A DNA stretch of 64,000 nt, from the NCBI GenBank assembly GCA_002633005.1, contig NMRA01000139.1, positions 196,132 to 260,131 on the forward strand. Direction: 5' to 3'. This document shows, in pieces, positions 43,380-55,799 of the stretch. Within the stretch, counting starts at the first letter, position 1. Every line of letters begins with the position of its first letter. A program made the position numbers and the translations under genes. The stretch comes from Phoronis australis. Taxonomy: Eukaryota; Phoronida; Phoronidae. Under the pieces are notes generated by a model. It did no database searches and was not told the DNA's origin. It saw only the letters and a list, made by a program, of their open reading frames with translations.

Positions 43380-45612
43380 CTGAAACAACAAACCAGTTCT
43401 TTAATAAATGAGTTATGTCATGTAGACAACAACTAGGCATTATAGGTACCCCACTACCAGTCAGAAATTCTATCCAATGCTCCACATGACTATTTTTGAA
43501 AAATAATTTGATTTCAGTTTTGCAAAGTACAACATCTCCAAAATATATGCCAAATCGATAATGTGATTACAAACACATAATCTGTGTAAATAACAGTCAT
43601 GTGCAATCAATTGCTTTGCAAAAGCTTCATTTAATAATACCCAAGAGTGGCCACTATAGGACCAAGTTGTAAGTGACTTTTATTAAACAAGCCCCAGAGC
43701 CAGGTGCTTATAAAGGGATCCCCGTTCGGTAATACTTGTTTCTCACAAATTTGATGACACCATTCCTTGTTTGCCTGATATACCAAACTGCAAGGACAGC
43801 ACGTACGAGTAGCAAGCCCTGCGGAATGGAACTCCTCAAAGAAATCACGACCTCCACTGAGAGTCCTGGCTTAGATTTCACTAACTCCAAGCACTATTCT
43901 CCCTTCAGTTTATAAGACTCTGTCAGAGTTTGCTATCATTCAGAGTGGCATAGCGTTGGACTATTATGATCTATTTCTCCTTGCACAGAGTATAGAGAGG
44001 CTCAAACAACACTTAGATGGCAGTAGGAAGTCAACAGCCTCACTGATGGGATGTGCATTCAAGTAGTTTTGTAGGACCATTACACCACAAAACATGTCCA
44101 TAATGAGAAAATCTATCTAACAAGTAGACCTAGATGTTACGAGGCAGGCTCCCAAACACCATTTCAAAAAAACTTATGACAGTCATAAAATTGACAGCTC
44201 AACACATTTTTGGTTGGGTGGTTGTGTTCCGAAGGGCAGCAGGAAGTGGGAACCCACCTGTGTGTTCAATCTATTCAGATGAGGTAAAAAATAGCATGAT
44301 TTGTTCTGATCTATTTTTGTTAATTTGACGCTGTCATGCAGTATTATTATAAAAATTCACCAGCTGAAGTTGTGGCCATGACTCAGGACCACATCACCTG
44401 CCTTTGGAACCCTGTTCATAATCACTTAAGGCCATACAAAAGGTGACTGTCATTAAGTCTAAAGTGTTGCAGACAGCCCCTGTTTCTTTAAACATTGAGA
44501 TACAAGTTTCAAAAGACGTCTAGTGTAGAACAGAGCCAATTGCTCTAGTTATGGGCCACCTAATAAATTAAATTGAATTTCTCATTCATTTTTACAGAAA
44601 TTTTACCAAAGAAATCCTGCGGCTGTGATAGACAGCAGACGTCTCTAACGAAATTAGCATTATCACCACCTCACTTCTGCAATCACACGTGAATACCGTT
44701 GACAATGTGCCAACTGCGTAATTCCCAATCAGCCAGTTAGTGTAACAACACTACAGTACAACGATGATCAGAACAATATGGACATAGACTCATTAGCGTA
44801 AATAAGCTGTTAACACAATCTGTACAGCACCAACGCGGGTGGAGAAAGTACATCTCCCACTAAGCAAGAACTGTTGTGTAAATAGATCTTTCAGTGTAGT
44901 CAGCTCTAGTTGGGCTAATTTGAAATAAAAGATGGCTGAACAAATTTGATTTCTGAGGCACGAAGCTGATTGATGTTGGCGGGCAACTACACAAATGAAT
45001 ATATATGACATCTCACCAATTTTAGACAAAAATAATTGACAAAGTTGATCATTTTTCATTTTTAAAAGGCTTCTAACATTGTTGCTAGTAAATTTTCAAA
45101 ATCTTGTCTTGTAGTAGCTGTGATAAAGAGTTTGAGCACAGAAAAAACTGAGAATTCAAAATTAGATTTCATTTATCTGCCATGTTGCACCTTAAACAGG
45201 CGAGAATTTAACGTACGGTTCAATGAGGCCATTGTCAAAAGCCTGCAAACATTTTCAATCTCACAAATTTGTGAGACAACAAGGCTTCACCTGAACTGCA
45301 TTCATAAAAAAACAGAATCAAATGAATGCTTTAAAAATTCCAATTTCTACACCGGTATTTAAATTCAAATGTTTCATACAAAGCGTGCAAGTAGAGTTAA
45401 GAGTTTGCGGGTTGAAAGTATGCACGTACGCCCAGCTATTCATGTAGACACGAGTCCTTTGTCATTTCCACAGGTGTACTGTCTGTGTTAAGTGTAACTT
45501 CATTCAGTGATAAAATGCAAAGCTGTAGTTCCTGATGACATCACTGCAGAGGTACACATAAAGCCAAGGTCTTAGTGGTGAAGTTTTGAAAAAACAAAAT
45601 TAAGGAGAATCT
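43380..45612. other. Intron/upstream region of TNFAIP8-like gene
   Basis: AT-rich, no exon that can be supported. A TTATTAAACAAGCCCC motif near 43680 resembles one end of the MITE at 7733-8380. Confidence 0.45.
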
Positions 45613-46290
45613 TAAGCTGTATTTACACGGGAGACAGTTGTCACCTTGTCAATGTCAGTTATCATTGTGTCACTGTCACTTGTCACTGTGTCACTGTCAG
45701 TTGTCACTGTGTCACTGTCAGCTGTCACCGTGTCACTGTCAGTTGTCATCGTGTCACTGTCAGCTGTCACCGTGTCACTGTCAGCTGTCACCGTGTCACT
45801 TTCAGCTGTCACCGTGTCACTTGTCACTGTCACTGTCAGTTGTCATCGAGTCACTGTCAGTTGTCACCGTGTCACTGTCACTTGTCACTGTCACTGTCAG
45901 TTGTCATCGTGTCACTGTCAGTTGTCACCGTGTCACTGTCAGTTGTCACCGTGTCACTGTCAGTTGCTATGGCGTGACTTGCTCAACTTTAGTCGCATTT
46001 ACACGACATTAGATCACAAATTGGATCAATACGAGTCACTTAAATGAAGACTAGTGTCCGCGCCTGCTAGTATAAACAATAGCAAAAATTGGCACAATGA
46101 AAGATGAGCCCTTTCTTCCGTGCCCAAGTTGTGTTTAGAGGTGAAGTTGAAACTGGAGCACTGGTCGAGTGACACTCGCTCTATCTATCAAACCGGTGTA
46201 AAAAAATGCGCTCCCGTGGAGTCACTTGCTCCGTGGCAGTTGTTTTTAGACACACGCTTGCACCGATCAGCTGTTCCTTGTGTAAATGGG
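45613..46290. mobile_element. Possible fold-back element carrying a minisatellite
   Basis: The left end gctgtatttacacgggagac and the reverse complement of the right end agtcccatttacacaaggaa share TTTACACRRGRRACAG. Between them lie the 45637-45970 minisatellite and tcgcatttacacgac at about 45992, a third TTTACACG motif. No transposase. Boundaries are approximate. Confidence 0.4.
45637..45970. repeat. Minisatellite of gtcactgtcagttgtcaccgt units
   Basis: About 16 variants of an 18-21 bp unit built from gtcactgtca and gttgtcac(c/t)gt with higher-order alternation. It stays open in several frames on both strands only because the unit lacks stops, so the repetitive open frames are not genes. Confidence 0.9.
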
Positions 46291-46894
46291 ACTTTAAAGC
46301 TGCAAAAGCCAACTTTTGATAGAGACCACCCGCACATCCCAATAATGAACCTGGTATCAGCTTATCCTTAAATCTATTTGGAAGGAATTCCAGGACTTCA
46401 AAAGAACTGACAGTTCCTTAAATTACTAAAGACCAGTCTCTACAGTTTAGCATGCTCTTTGCAAACCCATAAACCCTTTCTTGCCTGGTAAGGAACAAGC
46501 TGTGACCAGTTTTATATATACTAATGGTCTAAATCAAAAGTTGACTTCTTTGAATTTACTTTTTGCGCCTAATTCATGGAAGAACTTGATGTCATGCTTG
46601 TTAGTGGCAATGGCTTTGTGTAAATGATCAGCTTTGCTGTTTTTAGAGCTCAGTTTTAGACATAACAGCAATGATTATTTGTTATTGACGAAATGATCAT
46701 CCTCTTCCGATTTGAGTAGATTCTTACAAGAAAGACTGAAGTAACACTTATTATTGATTGGAACAATTAGTTACAACTGAAATATTCTCACCAAATGTGT
46801 ATTAGAATACAGTAATGAGTGTAGGTCAGCCCTAATATATTTTATTTTTTTTGCGAAAGTCAGTGTACAGAAATACTTCATTCATTTAGCATAC

Positions 46895-47060
46895 AATATT
46901 GTCGACAAGTGAAATGCAATTTTCTCAAATTTCTCCACCAAAATCAAAGATCAAGAAAATTTTAATCAATTGCTAGCATGGTTTGTATGACGTAGATATG
47001 AAACCCACTTTTGGTAAGTTTTCCATGTCGTGAACACATCCACTAAAACAAGAAACTGTA
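46895..47060. repeat. Dispersed AT-rich repeat (copies at 48690 and 49505)
   Basis: Shared order: gacaagtgaaat, ttt-tcaaattt, accaaaa, aagaaaatttt, gtttgtatg-cgtaga, and ggtaa. Similar blocks start at about 48690 and 49505, with a fragment near 7140 and a possible reverse copy near 63640-63690 (tgtcccaaactgaagaa). Confidence 0.5.
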
Positions 47061-47286
47061 GGAACACCACATTTATCCACTTTCACTCTTATCAGGCTTC
47101 TATTGTGAGTCAGCATGCGTGAATAATTGGCTGATAAAGCCACCTCTGGAACAACTTTTGGCTGAATGGATGACCAGGCCATAAAATGATAATTAGCCAA
47201 GACCAGTTACTATAATACAACAAAGAATAATGTCTTGCATCACCTAGCCTTGGTGGAAAGCTGTATACTGTATTGGCTCAAACAAA

Positions 47287-47982
47287 NNNNNNNNNNNNNN
47301 NNNNNNNNNNNNNNNNNNNNNNNNNNNNNNNNNNNNNNNNNNNNNNNNNNNNNNNNNNNNNNNNNNNNNNNNNNNNNNNNNNNNNNNNNNNNNNNNNNNN
47401 NNNNNNNNNNNNNNNNNNNNNNNNNNNNNNNNNNNNNNNNNNNNNNNNNNNNNNNNNNNNNNNNNNNNNNNNNNNNNNNNNNNNNNNNNNNNNNNNNNNN
47501 NNNNNNNNNNNNNNNNNNNNNNNNNNNNNNNNNNNNNNNNNNNNNNNNNNNNNNNNNNNNNNNNNNNNNNNNNNNNNNNNNNNNNNNNNNNNNNNNNNNN
47601 NNNNNNNNNNNNNNNNNNNNNNNNNNNNNNNNNNNNNNNNNNNNNNNNNNNNNNNNNNNNNNNNNNNNNNNNNNNNNNNNNNNNNNNNNNNNNNNNNNNN
47701 NNNNNNNNNNNNNNNNNNNNNNNNNNNNNNNNNNNNNNNNNNNNNNNNNNNNNNNNNNNNNNNNNNNNNNNNNNNNNNNNNNNNNNNNNNNNNNNNNNNN
47801 NNNNNNNNNNNNNNNNNNNNNNNNNNNNNNNNNNNNNNNNNNNNNNNNNNNNNNNNNNNNNNNNNNNNNNNNNNNNNNNNNNNNNNNNNNNNNNNNNNNN
47901 NNNNNNNNNNNNNNNNNNNNNNNNNNNNNNNNNNNNNNNNNNNNNNNNNNNNNNNNNNNNNNNNNNNNNNNNNNNNNNNNNN
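47287..47982. other. Assembly gap (696 N)
   Basis: Run of N. The two long open frames spanning it are artefacts. Confidence 0.99.
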
Positions 47983-50900
47983 TAATCAGCTGATCATATC
48001 CGCATGAGCGAAGCCAATTATCCTCGCTCGTGACTCGATGACTAGAGCAGCTTGGCGGCATCCCTTTGATCGTGAGCCGAGCGCGACTCAGCCAAGGTGG
48101 ATAAATACGGTCTAGTTCAATTTTCCATACCCCACCGTTTAACTTAACCACTGGGGTTAGAACCAATCTTATTTAGTGGGAATGTTCATAGCATGTCCAT
48201 GATTTACAGTAATATAATCAGCTTTAGAGGAATAGGAAAACAACAAATACTTTTGTGCGAAATAAGTAAAGATTAGCACAAGTCTAAAAATGGATGAGAA
48301 AATAAATGATGCCATATTTAATACAGCTACATTATATGTCACGATTTGAGAGATTTGTTTGTGACACTACAGCGGGCTCAATGGTCTCTAGATCATCAGC
48401 ACAACTTTGATGTCAAGATTAATAATTATGCACTAATTAAGTTAAAAATGCCACTTCATTTTAGGACTAGTCCTAAAAAGTAGCATGTGTGACATGCACT
48501 TAAACCGGTATGCCTTCAACCCATGACTTAAGAGAGGCACCACAGGCAAAGCCAGAGGAAGTCAACAGGGGAAAGCAGTGGGAGCCAAATGTGACAAAAT
48601 GACTAAATGAGGGGACTGGGGGTGTAATGGATATGGGGGTCATGATGTTTTTGTGTTACCATAATCATGAATATGCCAGCGAGAACACACAATATGGCCG
48701 ACAAGTGAAATATTATTTTGCCTAAATTTTTTCACAAAAATAAGGACTAAGAAAATTTTGGTCCGTTACTGCAACTAGTACTTAAGTTTGTATAGCGCAG
48801 ATGTCATTAACGACTAGTTTCCACTGTTTGAAGCAAACTAATCGATCTCTTACAAATGATAAAATGACAATTTTCGCAATTATTTTTGTGCCATAAGTGA
48901 ACAATTACCGTATGAATTAAACTATGCAACCATGGACAGTATCGTACAGATGTCTGAGTTAACACTTGTGATGCTTAACCACACCTTAATAAGCTGAATT
49001 GACAACGGAACATGGGAACATGAGCGTAACAGTGAAATTGATAAAATTCTAGGCAGGGCGCTAAACTGAATGTCAAGGGCACTAAATTGTTAGTTCCACT
49101 TGACATCATCTGTGTCCACAAGCACAGCTGCGGTCACGACATGGTGATCAGATGCGAGTGACACTGACCTCAAAAAGGAAGGTTGAAAAGTCAGCGGTGT
49201 CACACTACGTGAGTGCAATATTCTTCTCAAGCCTCACAAGTACCTAAACATCTTGTTCCTGACAAGGGACAAATCCTGAATTTATGATGGTAGAGAGGTG
49301 CGGCTAGAAAATACACACCCATTTTAGAGAGTGGACCTGTATCGCTGCCTAGCTTGACGGAAGAAACTCAAAAGCGCCATACTTTATAAAGAGAGGGTGC
49401 GAGAATTGCATAAAAAGGCAACAAGTGCATATTAATAAGTTCTGTAATTGAGTTTCTGTATCTTGTTGATTGCTCATCATAAAAGTACAATAGAAATTCT
49501 TCAGTTTGGGACACAATATGGCAGACAGCTGATATTTCATTTTGTCAAATTTCTTAACAAAAAGAACTTTTCAGGAAAATTTACTGCGCTTTAAGCAGGA
49601 TTTGTATGGTGTAGTTACCACCAAACATTTGGTAAAATTTTGAGCGCTTGCAATAATGCAGTAGGCCTATGAAAAGAATTGCGTGTATTTTTGCAATTAT
49701 GTTTGTTCCAAATTGACGATTTGTTTTTACTGTGAGCTCTAATCCTATGTTAAACAAACAATGCTCAAAATTAAAAAAATAAATTTGAGACTGCATTTAG
49801 CATTGATGTGTAAGGGATGACGTACACGATCATTTAATTATCTAACTTTTTGTATGAGCTACCAGTTTTTATAACGAGTGATCAACCTTTGAAGAACTGG
49901 ACTTGAGCTAATAAAAACATCCTATGTTTTGACAAATCGCCATAAATCTGCAAGTACTAGCAGCATCTGAAGTGCACAAAGGCAATCCAAAAACCTTGAT
50001 ATCGAAAATTGTCAAGAAATGTTCAGGTATCTATCAAAAATGAAATAACTTGACGACTGGACAAACAAAATGGTTGAAAGTAAGACTGACAAAGAGCTTC
50101 TTGAATGCTACTGCCTGTCGTTGATGGATGGAGGAATAGTTCAGGAAGCCACGCTGATTTCAGCCTTGAACAAAAAGTGAGGGAGGTTTAATATTTAAAC
50201 TGTGTTAATCATTTTAGCATACAGCATCAGTGAGACATGATCCAGAAAAGAGAGTCTATCAAGACTCTAGGTATGCAAGCTGAGACATGACCTTTGGTAA
50301 ATTAGCTGAAACACTATGAGTTACGTTACCTTGATATGAGAACCTGGTGAAAATGCAAGACCCTGAAAAATTGCAATATATTTGCCATAATTTACAAGTG
50401 AATCATGTCACCAAACTAGTTTCCTTTGCAAGACTCCTGCATCTACGGAACTCGGCTAAGACCCGAGTCTATCTCGCGAAAATTGACTGATTATCTGAGA
50501 ACATCATGCAATACCCCAAAGATGGATGTCTTTGGAACTGCATGAAACTTTGGTAATATATTTAAACTATAGAAATAGACACCCAAGCAAAATGATGGCA
50601 TTCAATATTCGTTTATACTAGAAAAATCTACAGTTCATTAATTCCGGCTCATGTTTGTGTAGGTTTGGCTTCATTGTTAAAAATTTAAATTACCGTAAAC
50701 ATAAAAAGGAAATTGATATCTTGGAGTATCAAGCCTTCAAAAGCACAAAAAAAGAAAATTTCGGATAAACCGAGTGTCTGATCGATAGTTTCATCTGAGT
50801 GAGTAACCAATGGTGTTCAGACACACATAACAATAGTTACAAAACTGAGGATGTAATGTCAGCCAATGGCAGAACTGGTCAGATAAGAGACAAACACTGT

Positions 50901-53900
50901 TTTATTCCTTTATCTTATGACTGACTATGTGAGCAATTCAGTTGCCCATATGTAACAAATCTTCAAACAAGGGCACTCTTGGTAAGAATAATAATCCCAG
51001 TGGGGTAAATTGCACTAGTGCAAGTTGTTAAACCCCCATCATACTGACTTAACTCCAGTCTGACCCGCCGGGAGCGTCGACTTGAACTGCGAAGTTAACT
51101 GAACCGTTCATACCGGCTTCGGTAGTTACAGACATCGAAGTAAACGGTAGGTGACGCTGTTGTCATCAAAGTAATCGCAAGGTAGTGCTGATGCATCGCG
51201 TGCACGATAAGATTTTTTTAATGTGACAATTTGTGAACATATACATGAGCTATTATTGACATAAAACGTATTTCTAATTCGATTATTTGAGTAAAAAATA
51301 AGCAACTGTTAGTGATGACACTACCCTTTAATTGTGGACGACGACAGTGACTACTGGCGGTAACTTCGATGGGACTGAAGTTGACTGATCATACTGCACC
51401 GCAGCGTGGACGCCCTGCTCTTAAATACACCTGTTTATTGCGAAGTTAACTGGCGCTGCTAACTTGGATCCAGGAACAAAGTTAACCATTCATACTGATC
51501 CCAACTCCCCAAAACATTGACGCATCGACGTTAGTATGAAAGGTCCTCTAGGGCAAGGCTGTGTGTGGACGGGACTTAAGATAATATTACACACATGAAG
51601 TGACAGCTTGAATAACGTAAGACCGGTCAAATATTTGAGGACCCAACATAAAATGTGAGCTTTACCAACTGAATCCCTGCGGAAAAGTTGAAGCAAATAC
51701 ATATGTAAGAAACTACTGTTCCTTGCAACAGGTCTGTTTGACTGTGCGAAAAGTGTACTGCTTGAAAAACTTAGCCACAACAAAATGGCCGGAAGGATGG
51801 GAGCAGTAAGACACAGTGCTATTGATTGTTGGCTATGTAATTTTCACCTAACAGTAAATTCCTTGTGTAGTTGGTTTTCACTCATTTCAACATGTGTTAC
51901 ACCTGCAGACTGCTCAGCAATGTGGGTCCTAAAGTTAAAGCAGGCTGTTTCTCCAAACATCCAGAAATATTGTTTGAATTTATCCATGGGAAGTGTGTGA
52001 CCTCATAATTCTCTCATTGTACATCACATTTGTGACTCTACCACACTAGTTCATTCTCCTAGTGTTCCGTTTGCAATGTAATGTGGGTATGCATTTTGCT
52101 TACAGGGACACAATCTTAACCATACAAAGCTCTGAGGCAAGAACAGATGATCATCATTTCAGGATTCCACTATATCCAGTCCAGCTCTGTTTACCACAAT
52201 GCAACACAACACAATTCAGTTATAAAATTTTCAGTGCACAAAATAGAGGGATTTAAGTCTGCCAAGAATATATTCCATGCCTCTCTTCACAACAGTTCCT
52301 GTACTAAGACCTATGCCAAATATATGAATTGGGGAATTTTGACCTTACTTTAAGTTACAAACTGCCCATTCAACAGATTGTATTTTCCAGTAGTAGAGCT
52401 CTAATCTAGGCACAAACTGTTTTCCAAACGAGTCTGGAATAGGGAAAATTTTTTCTTCCAAATTGTGCACTTAAGGCCAAATATCCTTAAGTAACCCTTG
52501 CTATATCCAATGTAATGTTTCTTTGCAATATCATAATATAAATTAAAATTAATTTTGATAATTTTATGAGTGCACCCCAATGGGAATAGGCACATACTTC
52601 CAACTTCAGTTAGTTTGAATCGGTCAAGAAAACAACATGGAGGAAAATGTTCCTGGCGTAGCACTTGTTCTCAGGGTTCATCATGCTGATTTCATAAAAG
52701 TTGGTAGAAGACATACCCGGTATTCCACGATTTTCTCACACATCATTTCTAAAGACTTTAAGTCACTGAGAAATTTGGAAGTTGCAGGCAACTATTTCTG
52801 AAAAATAATTTCATTGCTTTCAAGTAAAAATGCAATCTTGGCTAGTAACTGAGATAATTTCTAAATGTCTTTTCAGTAAAATTTAACTAAAAAGAAAGGT
52901 ACGTTGATAGCAAAACAAAAGTATCAATATCACGATAAAATTAATTTGATATAAATGTTCAAGGTGAGATATCAAAACACTGTTATAGTTTTCTAATTTC
53001 ATTTTTCATTTATGCAACTTTAAAGATTTTCCATGAAAATCATGGAAACCTTATACTCTCAGCTCATCTATTCAGTCATGGATCCACATGGGGCCAATAA
53101 AATAATTATCTTCTCAGCCAGGATCATATTAGTTTGATAAGAAGTGTTTCCTTACCCAGCCCAACTGGGAGAGTTGTTCACTAAGAACAGACTTCAGGAA
53201 GAACACTGCTTTCACTCTTACTTTGCATGTCACTTTCAAAACGCCTATTTGAGGACACCCGTGATTTACAACTGTCCAAAGTCCATACGGGGGGGGGGGT
53301 CTAGTTACTCCCATCAAGCCCAACATGTATATTTGGATAGCCCCTCAGTGCATGAAGCATAGTATTTGAAAGTTTCATTTGAATCCAATCAGCTGTTTCT
53401 ATGATAAGATGTTTCGAAGACTGCCAAATTGGGCCATTTTTACAGGATCCTACAAACCATTGACCTTTATCAAGCAATTGTGAAGTGCGAGTGTACGTAA
53501 GACTTCATTTCTGTCCTAAGTCTCAGGTCACTGTTCACGAAACGACCCTACGTCGCAATGTGTGTTTTACATGTATTTCACCCCAGCAACGAAATCACTT
53601 CACATTTGGGTTGGCTAAGTAAGATGTTAGTGCCTGGTTTGTGAATTAAGCTGTTGGTGCCTGGTTTGTTAATTAAATGATAACAATGCAGAAGTTGAAA
53701 CAAACAATGTTCAAGAACATTCTTCAGCATTTATCACTGCTCAAAATCAAACAGTGAACTCAAACGTGAACTGTTATCCCAGACACTGCCTACTACAGGC
53801 TGTCCCCTTGTAAAGGTACCCTTACTTGCCAGTCGATGAGCTCACACCCTAAGAGGAATGTATAATCATCTTTTGAATTGGAATACAAGCCATTCTGCAT

Positions 53901-54103
53901 GTAGCTATTCAGTGTTGTGAGAACACTGCACAAGTCAAAATTGACACTATTTGCCCCAAGTGACACAACTTCTGATATTGTGACAGTGCGAGGCAAAATC
54001 ACCATGCAGCCTGAAATTGCCCAAATTGACACACAACTTCATTCTCAATGACATTACAATATTTTTAGTTTATAAGTCCAATTTGAACTACAACACAACA
54101 CCC
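47983..54103. other. Gene-poor region
   Basis: No coding exon supported. Contains dispersed repeat copies (48690-48840, 49505-49660), a possible inverted-repeat element at 51035-51545, a G11 run at about 53288, and a 36-codon ATG-initiated frame at 50070-50180 of unknown meaning. Confidence 0.5.
51035..51545. mobile_element. Possible MITE with CATACT-type ends
   Basis: The left end cccatcatactgacttaact and the reverse complement of the right end, cctttcatactaacgtcgat, share the -TCATACT-AC core. gttaactgaaccgttcatac and gttaaccattcatactgatc repeat the pattern inside. GC-richer than its flanks. Ends uncertain. Confidence 0.4.
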
Positions 54104-55799
54104 TTAAAGGAGAATGCCACCCGATTTAATTAGTCTTTTTTGCCGTCTTAATCGGTCTATATCCACATCGCCTCGTATGTGGTCAACCTTACCTTGCCAA
54201 GAGGTGTCGCGTTAACCTGTGAGGAAGGTGAGAAACGACGCTAGCGACGTCAGTGGTTCAAATGTAGAGTGAAGGGCGCTATGTTGCGATGTATCGTTCC
54301 CGCTTGTCCAAACTAAGCAGCTGCGAGGAAAGCGGATATATCGTTTTTTTTTACTTTCTCGAGAGTTCGAAATGCTTAGGAAGTGGCTTATTGTAATGAA
54401 GAATGAAATGTACGCTGTAAATAGCAAGTATGAGGCCGTGAAACATCTCCGTGTCTGTGGCCTGCAGACGTCAACAGTGCCTGACGAATGCCGGCTTACC
54501 AAATAACTCCATACGTTCCGTTGTCTGAGCTTGTTCACGGCGCCTCTCTAGTATTTCTTCATCACTGTATTCCTGTTCGAATTGATAGCCTGTGAAACTT
54601 AACGATCCACCTGTGAAGTCGGGACTGATGTGTCTAGCTCGTCATAAGTCGGGATTGCGAGTTGCCATGCTGGCGTTTGTTACTGAGCGTTCTGTTTCAA
54701 AATGAATTATTCTCACCTTGCCAATACTTACAAAAAACTGAAACAAAGTCTGTCTCATTAGATGCAATTTGTAATGCCTTTGGAGTGTTCGTGAGTGCAA
54801 ATGATTTGAGAAGCCAGCAATGAATAAATCACAGCGTTACCGGCTTTAGGTGCAATAAAACTAATTGACGGGACACCGAGGCCGTGTGAGCTCAGCTAAT
54901 TTAGTGTTTGCTGGCAGAAACTGTTGTGAAACAACTCGATTTCCATCCCACGGCCAGGTGTTAGGGGAATCTTTATTTACATTTACATTACTCAAATAAT
55001 GATTGTCAATGCACAACTTCTGCGCTGACGGTGCTGTGGCCAAAGCGGAACCTGAATTTTTAAGTCACGGCCCCCGACGAGTAAGTAGATTTGCAGTTTC
55101 GTGGTAATTCACCAACATAATCACGTACACATAACTTTGGCTCACTAGTATAGTATTTTCTTGACTGGAAGTTTAGTTTCCACTGAACTTTGGCTGGTTT
55201 ATGTTCGTGATGTCTGATCAGTTTCCGAGCCACTGGCCCGCTCGGGATAACAAGTCAATCCGGCCAGCCGCGACGGGCCTATCGGGCTCCGAGCCACTGG
55301 CCAGGATAATAAGCGTTTTGTGTTTAGAACTCAAAAAATCACAAGTCTAAACAACATAGATCTAGGTTCTCATGTCTGTATCTCACGGAAAATACTTCGA
55401 AATTATCTCCGAACAGACCCCAAACTCCTGCTATGGACCTTAATTGGCCTGCCGAACTTTGTAGGCTACGGTGTGTCCAAATATCAATAAATCCGTAAGA
55501 GCGAAATAAAACAACATGTTTTTATAAGAACTTGGTGTATTTTTAAGGGTTTTACATCGAAGTTTGATGATTTATAGGTTTTAAACGATGACTTCATGCA
55601 ATAAGCAGTAACCCGTGTTGTGCCACGGTGAACTGCTGAACAGACTGCGTGTGAAACCGATGACGTCATTGGATAATTTCAACACCTCCGTCTGCCGTCA
55701 AGTGTCAGGTAATGCAACCGTACGTGTCGTTATGGAGTAGAACTACTCGATCTAAATTGATTCAAATTAGGTTGTTTTTTGGGTGGCATGCTCCTTTAA
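54104..55799. mobile_element. piggyBac-like non-autonomous transposon with TTAA duplication
   Basis: TTAA at 54104-54107 and 55796-55799. Immediately inside, left AGGAGAATGCCACCC and right (reverse complement) AGGAGCATGCCACCC match 14 of 15. 1688 bp between the TTAAs. TTAA duplication is characteristic of piggyBac-type elements, although the termini do not start with the classical CCC. No transposase-like ORF, so non-autonomous. Composition is GC-richer than its flanks, with an internal repeat (ccgagccactggcc at about 55227 and 55290). Confidence 0.78.

Noticed and set aside
43380-43485. N-terminal extension of the TNFAIP8-like frame starting at 43485
   Set aside because: It reads through a good acceptor (ttgtttcag) into AT-rich sequence unrelated to the family; homology begins exactly at 43379.
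45017-45059. Minus-strand MKNDQLCQLFLSKI followed by gtgaga as first exon of the TNFAIP8-like gene
   Set aside because: Phase fits, but the sequence resembles the dispersed AT-rich repeat and the donor is weak; not distinguishable from chance.
45612-46047. Repetitive 73-133 codon frames (SDTVTAD, CQLSPCH, VTVSLSA types) in the minisatellite
   Set aside because: Open in several frames on both strands because the repeat unit lacks stop codons; no start context, splice sites or domain.
47235-48166. Long open frames across 47235-48166 on both strands
   Set aside because: They exist only because the 696-N gap has no stops.
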